Source: Bursaphelenchus xylophilus
Lineage: Eukaryota; Nematoda; Chromadorea; Rhabditida; Aphelenchoididae
Reading direction: 5' to 3'
Assembly (NCBI GenBank): GCA_904066235.2
Contig: CAJFCV020000003.1
Span: 4,774,001-4,838,000, forward strand
DNA length: 64,000 nt
Numbering within the stretch: position 1 is the first letter of the stretch; each line of letters starts with the position of its first letter. Of this stretch, positions 58,957-64,000 are shown piece after piece. A program made the position numbers and the translations under genes. The notes beneath the pieces were generated by a model. It was not told the DNA's origin and did not search any database. It worked only from the letters and a program-made list of their open reading frames with translations.

Positions 58957-61900
58957 CTGGAAGGACCCCAGATTAGACAATATTACACTCGGTTACATAA
59001 CGGTAATCATTTGCATAACCACCACAGATCACGGCCATTGATCGCGACAAAATAAATAATCAAAATCATAGCAAAACTCATTAGACCATTTTCGAAAACA
59101 GAGAGAAACCCGCCACCAAAAAGGGGAGAAACTTCCGAGACCAGAGAACACGGGACGGGGCGAGAGGGGCAGAGAAAAAAAGAAAAAACTGAAAATCAAA
59201 GGAAAAAGTTCAAATATGGGCTGTCAATGAAAAATAATAACGGAAAAGAAAAGCTTCAGGCGACGGAATCTGAAAGATAACGATTCCAAGAATTCGACAT
59301 CAACTTGTGCTCCGAAATGTTGGAGACAAAGCAGGGAATTTGAAGGTAAACAAATGTTTCAAGAATCTAAATAAATTACCCTTCAGACCCCGTGATAATC
59401 ACAAGGACAGCTGGAAAACACAATGCGACATCAACAGCGACTCGAATCGACCACTTTTCCGCTGAAAAAAGGCTCGGAAACAGGTCGAAAACACATTTCG
59501 GGGGGAGATTTCTTGTGCACGGTGCAGTCGGATCACCCCACGCTCCGCCCACCCGTGGCTCCACTCCAAAGGCTTTGTTTTTTGCGCGACGGAGCGCACT
59601 GTGCGCCGGACCGAAAGCGAAACCCACCGACGTCGTCAACGACGACCACCGCTGCCCTTGCACTTCGACCGCCAACCATTCACGGTCCGCGACAGTCATC
59701 AGCGGCTCGCTTTCTGAAAGCGACGACCCCGGGTGCACGGTGTCTTTCCGCGACGATCCCCCTTTCGTCGCACTCCGCTCGGCCCCCACCCAATTGTCGC
59801 TCCATTTGCCTCTTTTTGTCGCTTCTTCTTTTGGTTCGGGATCAAACGCACTGTGCGGAGCGGTCAACCCTCTCTTCGCCCCACCGAGAGACGGCGAGCA
59901 GCGACAGTGTGGGGGCATGGGCGGATCGAGCAAACAATTGCGCCGTGCAGCCGAGTGACCGATCCTGCTCGGGCTGGGGAAAAGCCGGCGGGTTTGTCGC
60001 CCCGTTTTTTTCTTGGGTTTTTTCCGCGCGCACAAATTCTGGGAGTGCACCGTGCGGAACGACAGAAAAAATGCCGGGACGAATGCGCGTGTCGCCGCGC
60101 TGAAATGAGCGGTCGCTGACTCGAATGGACGCTCAACGGCAGGGCAAAAATGTTCACGGTTTGAGAAATCGGGCGACGATTTTTTGGGGGTCAGAGAGGG
60201 GAGAGAATGGAGACGTCTCTCGAAAAACGGTTTGTCGTGAAATCCTCGGAAAGTGAGAGCGACAACAAGCCTGGACCACCCAAGAGAGCAGTCAGAGAAA
60301 GCACCGTGCAAAGGCAAATGAAAAGCGACGATCAGACCGAGAGTGCACCGTGCACTTTTGGAATCTGCACTTTTTGGCGACTTTGCACGGTGTCACGCTT
60401 TGTTTTTCGACATTGAGAGTGTCGCAAAGTGCAAAGGGCCCAGACACCTGCACTGTGCGAAAAAGTCAAAATGAAATTTGGCAAGGAAAATGTCGCAATA
60501 AAAACGGCACTGTGCACAAATGGAAAACCAGAAAGATTCATGCACGGTGCGAACGGATCTTAATCAAACTGATTTTTTGTGGTGGAAACGGGAGAAGGGG
60601 ATCATTTGAGGATAAAAAAGTCTGAATGGGCTATCGAGAGGCCTTGTGATAAGACTTCCGAAAAGCCGAACAAGACTGCTACAATAATTTTAAAAGAAGT
60701 TTAACCCCCAAAAGTATAGTAGTGTAGTGTAATATAAGGTTATATCGAAGACTCAAACCGAGACAACGGTGGGACCAAAAATAAGCGGGCAAATGGCTTG
60801 GTGAGTTTCCTCGAGACTCCCCAAAGGGGGCAGACTTTGCCAGAGTGCACGGTGCACTCTCAAGTTCTCAGATCTGGGGCATTTTGGCGGGTGAAAGGCC
60901 AAGACAAAAGCCGTTCTAAACACATTAAGAGAGCGGCCAAAAATACGGCCGGGGCCGTGCCGAGAGTGCCGCGTGAGACCTGCGGGTCTGTGCTCTGGCG
61001 GAGAGTTTTGTAGGGGGACTTCGGTCGGGGCAAACAAGCCCCCTCTCATCCCTGCCCATTAAGGTTGTTCCCGGACCCGGTGGAACGCTGGAATGGAATG
61101 TTTTTTTTTGTCTTTTTTGTTTGTCTCCTCGGGCGGTGTGTGTTTTTTCGGCGACGGAGAGGTGCTTTCTTCGCCCTCCAGCGACAAGAAATGACTCGGC
61201 TCTTTTTGCACTCGCACCGGAACACGAGGAGCGACGGACCGAAAGGCGAGAGGCCAAGGACGGGCGGCGGAGGGGGGAGTCATTTGTGCACCGTTTCGCT
61301 CGGACCGCCTGAGGGGATTCGAAGACGGGAATCGCGGTCGGGAAGAAGGTGGAAAGAGACCAGCCAGCCAGCCGCGACACGACCCCCTCTCCCACTCAAA
61401 CCGGGCCCGTTTCCCCTCGCCGTCGCCCATGGTCCGGCGCTCGGGGCGGTTGGCTGGGCGGTCGGTCGGGAGCGGGGCAAGGCGCAAAAACGCGAAAGGC
61501 CGGGGTGGGTGTTTGTCGCGCTTTTCCGCCACCAGCCGTCGGCTCCTCGGGCGGTGCTTTTCCGCCGTCTTCCGCCCCGAGGTTGTGTTCCCTTCGGCCG
61601 GCCCGGAACGGAGACCTGGACTCTTGTGCTGAGCCTTGTCGCTCTTATGGGATCCACTCACTCGATTCCAAAACAAGACCATTTCTCTGGCTTGTTGTCG
61701 CGCCAGATGGGTTATTGAGAGCGGGGCACCCAAATGGGTTAAGGAGAGGGGGGAGGGGAGCACGGGAGGAGGCCCAAGACTTTCTGGACAGCGGCTTCTG
61801 GCGCGATTCCGCACAAGAATCCCCGGCAAACCTTGAAGGCATCGCCAAAAAAGGGAAGGTTTTGGACCGTGAAAAGGCCTATAAAAGGAGAGGGACTCAA

Positions 61901-63551
61901 CACTCTACGCAACCAAATCCCTTTGATTAGTCAACCGAACGTTTCTTGAAACAAATACCGCGACCGAATGGGATCAGCCTTCAGAACCTTGAAACCATCC
62001 TTTTCTGCTGTTCTCGGCTGTTCGCAAAGTTTTTTTTGGTCGCGATTCTGCTCCCACCTGTGGTGGCCGTCGCCCCCTCGCATGTCAGCTGAGAAGCCGG
62101 GCCTTCCGTGGGCTGAAGATGGGGCAGGGGAAAAGGGAAACGCTACAAAAAACACCCGAAAAGGCCTTAAAAGTGCACAATGCAATTGACATATCATGGC
62201 TAATCAGAGGAGGAAAGGCTATGGTTTGGGGTGGAAAGGAGCACAGAAATAGGTGGGAGGCTGGAAAGGGATTGGGGGACACAAATACAATACAAAAATA
62301 TAATTTGCATTCCATGAATAGTAATCAGATCGCGTCAACGATTCAATTAAAAGCCCTATTCTGTGCCCTAATTTAACGCCAGGCCGTTCAGAATATTTTG
62401 ACATCAGTTCAGACAAAGCAATTTTAGGATGAAATTAAAACGGAAATTAAACCAGATGAACCCCCAAACTGCCCGATCCAAGTTACTTGTTCTCCCTCCA
62501 GATTCCACCGTCTCTCGTTAACGCCGCGCGGTCCATTGGGAAGGGAAAGTGGCCATTCGCAGGTTTCGTGGGCGGAGATGGGGACAAGACTTATTACTCT
62601 CTTTTCTCCATGAAGAGAATGTCGCCGCGATGACCCAGGTCAGCCGGAGGTCGACTGAGGTCGATCGCTGAACCGGCGTTGGCTGGGATTAGGGCCCCAA
62701 GACGATGACATTCGAGAAGAGGGACCGTAAACGGGGCCGCCGAGACGGGTAAGGCCGGCCATTCCGGACATACCACGGCTTCACGAATTAAGTGTTGCTC
62801 CTCTCGCCCCTTTGGCTTGCCGCCGGAGAGCCATTTTGTGATCCCCGGGCACATGTTTCGCCGTTAATCCGACCGCTCTGACACGCGACCCAACCTTGAC
62901 CCGGCCCCAAATCTTTGCCCATCTGTCCTTAAATGGAGCGCCAGTCATTATTCGCGCCCAATTTCGGAGGCCATGCAAATTTCATGGTGTTATATATATT
63001 ATATGCGCAGTTCGAGAGTACACGAAGACACCATTGGGGTCTCCACAATGGACAAAAGTAAAGGAAAACGGAACATAACGGCTCGAAGATGATGAGAATT
63101 CAAGGAAGATCGATTGCCGAGCAAGAACGAGACACCAAGCCAGGGCTTTCATCCTTGACCGACCCTCAGCGACTTCAAGGGCAGTCGATTACCCAGGAAC
63201 GAAACCTGGCATTAACCTTCAGAGCTGCAGGTGTCAACAGAAATACGCGAAATTTGAGAAAGTAAAAGATTTAGATGGCATTACAAGAGGATTCCCTTTA
63301 AATAAAAAATAAGCTCAGAATAGGTGACTATCTGTAAAAACGTAGCTATAAGGTTACAAGAGGACGGTTACGCAATCGGTCGTTCAGAGAAGAGATCGCG
63401 ATCATAAGAGAATCATTTTTGGTCGAAAAATCATTGATTTCTCAAGTTCGAAACGAGACCCAAAATGAATAAATTTTATCTTGAAAGGTCGGAGAGCTCT
63501 CACCCAATTACTCTAGGCCTCTATTTATTGAGCGGTTGAGTTTATTTTCTA
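58957..63551. other. GC-rich non-coding region upstream of SPOP
   Basis: 4.6 kb with a GC-rich core (59.4-62.1 kb) in which open frames occur on both strands at once. These are low-complexity and without domains, as expected of GC-rich DNA. It probably holds the SPOP promoter and 5' exons. The palindrome cluster at 59515-60860 lies here. No RNA gene was recognised, and 62.1-63.5 kb shows nothing identifiable. Confidence 0.5.
59515..60860. repeat. Cluster of GTGCAC-N-GTGCAC palindromes
   Basis: Palindromic units with arms GTGCAC around a single base, full or one arm degraded. They start at 59515 (GTGCACGGTGCAG), 59594 (GCGCACTGTGCGC), 59732, 59848, 60044 (AGTGCACCGTGCGG), 60301, 60342 (AGTGCACCGTGCACT), 60383, 60449, 60506, 60541 and 60842. 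The last, AGAGTGCAC-G-GTGCACTCT, has perfect 9-bp arms. The central base varies (G, C or T) while the arms are kept, and the copies are irregularly spaced, so this is not a tandem repeat. Confidence 0.85.
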
Positions 63552-64000
63552 TTACTGTTTCGTCTTTTTGTCCTCGGTTTTGTTACATTTGACGCATTCT
63601 TTGTATTCCGCTCCGCCCAGGCCATATCCGAACTTGCATTGGCATTTCGGAAGACCACAACGGAGAGAGTGGCAGATTTTCTGAAATGGTTAGACGTATA
63701 AATCAATGGTAAAAAGGAGTAAAGATTTGCGTAACCATTTTGCAAACCTTGTCTTCACAAGTTGGTGGGCAGAGGTCGCTGCAGTTTCTAAACTCGGAAT
63801 GCTTTGGACACTTGACTTTCTTTTCATTCGCATCTCTGGGATCGGTCAAGAGATTCAGGTTTTTGAGGCCTCGTTCTAAATTCCAACTTTTAAACTTATA
63901 AATGATGTGAAAGCATGCCTTGTAAGGCATGGCATGCTTACTTTTACAATGGCTTTCCTTCACACAGCGCCCATTCTTCCCGATAGCATATCCTTTCTTG
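63552..64000 (-). CDS. TIL-domain cysteine-rich protein, 5' part outside window
   Basis: Three exons are visible: 63942-64000 (continuing off the edge), about 63748-63875, and 63552-63680. The last two give a trypsin-inhibitor-like (TIL) cysteine pattern: CPKHSEFRNCSDLCPPTCEDK, then KICHSLRCGLPKCQCKFGYG, then CVKC. The edge exon (KKGYAIGKNGRCVKESHCK) is the end of a preceding TIL domain, so at least two repeats exist. TIL domains are found in Ascaris-type serine protease inhibitors and secreted matrix proteins; the inhibitory loop cannot be judged here. The donor of the middle exon is uncertain: GTTTGC at 63746-63747 or GTTACG at 63734-63735, which would add a Cys-containing VCKM. It ends in a lysine-rich KTEDKKTKQ tail. 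Confidence 0.8.
63911..63939. repeat. Small inverted repeat in the TIL gene intron
   Basis: AAGCATGCC (63911-63919) and GGCATGCTT (63931-63939) are complementary. Alternatively CATGCCTT (63914-63921) can pair with AAGGCATG (63924-63931). The repeat abuts the 5' splice site of the edge exon. Confidence 0.7.

Noticed and set aside
59376..60317. Open frame of 313 codons on the minus strand, with overlapping long frames on the plus strand at 59392-60119
   Set aside because: All frames in this GC-rich block stay open together, the peptides are Arg/Pro/Ser-rich without domains, and no splice or start context supports them. This is base composition rather than a gene.
61059..61829. Long overlapping frames on both strands (256 and 217 codons)
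   Set aside because: Same GC-rich effect; no recognisable protein features or conserved motifs.
62594..62854. 86-codon minus-strand frame in a GC-rich patch, also considered as rRNA-derived
   Set aside because: Neither a protein signature nor a recognisable rRNA segment could be matched by eye.

Overview
The window is nuclear DNA of a nematode, most like a free-living rhabditid-type worm. The evidence is dense genes with many short introns using GTAAG donors and TTTCAG-type acceptors, acceptor-like sites placed just before start codons with no exon upstream (as expected for spliced-leader trans-splicing), short gaps between same-strand genes that suggest operons, and nematode-type families (insulin-like peptides, a transthyretin-like protein, a TIL-domain protein, a worm-style nuclear receptor). 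It is not bacterial or viral. All coding models below were assembled by eye from reading frames and splice signals. Internal exon ends are firm where phases close, and the extreme 5' ends of several genes are uncertain.

Layout. 1-8516 (+): the 3' part of an MLL3/4-type H3K4 methyltransferase (set-16 family), converging on 8978-10496 (-), a shortened M13/neprilysin-like protein without its HExxH motif. 10987-13687 (-): a nuclear hormone receptor whose DNA-binding-domain intron holds a complete 511-bp hAT-type MITE with an 8-bp target-site duplication. 13.8-23.0 kb: a 9.2-kb stretch without convincing genes, probably upstream or intronic DNA of the receptor. 23.0-25.9 kb (-): a transthyretin-like gene and two tandem insulin-like peptide genes. 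27.8-32.2 kb (+): an ER-resident thioredoxin-fold protein ending in RDEL and, 179 bp downstream, an orphan protein with a SUMO-interaction-like motif, a probable operon. 32.4-33.7 kb (-): two VMA21-like V-ATPase assembly factors, again operon-like. 34.5-43.9 kb (-): a large EP400/Domino-type gene with HSA and SANT-like domains but no SNF2 N-lobe and only an eroded helicase C-lobe. 44.8-50.1 kb (+): a long ABCC/MRP transporter. 50.4-54.0 kb (-): a beta integrin (pat-3 type) with two alternative last exons giving two different cytoplasmic tails. 55.6-56.5 kb (-): a WDR91 (sorf-1) N-terminal-like protein without WD40 repeats. 57.2-58.9 kb (-): a SPOP (MATH-BTB) orthologue. 59-63.5 kb: GC-rich non-coding DNA with about a dozen GTGCAC-N-GTGCAC palindromes. 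63.55-64 kb (-): the 3' end of a TIL-domain cysteine-rich protein, cut by the window edge.

Functionally the window mixes chromatin regulators (MLL3/4, EP400-like), ubiquitin ligase adaptor (SPOP), endolysosome and V-ATPase factors (VMA21 pair, WDR91-like), membrane transport and adhesion (MRP, integrin) and secreted signals. The most unusual items are domain-loss versions of conserved machines: p400 without its motor, WDR91 without its propeller, neprilysin without its catalytic motif. The dual integrin tail exons and the palindrome cluster upstream of SPOP are also unusual.
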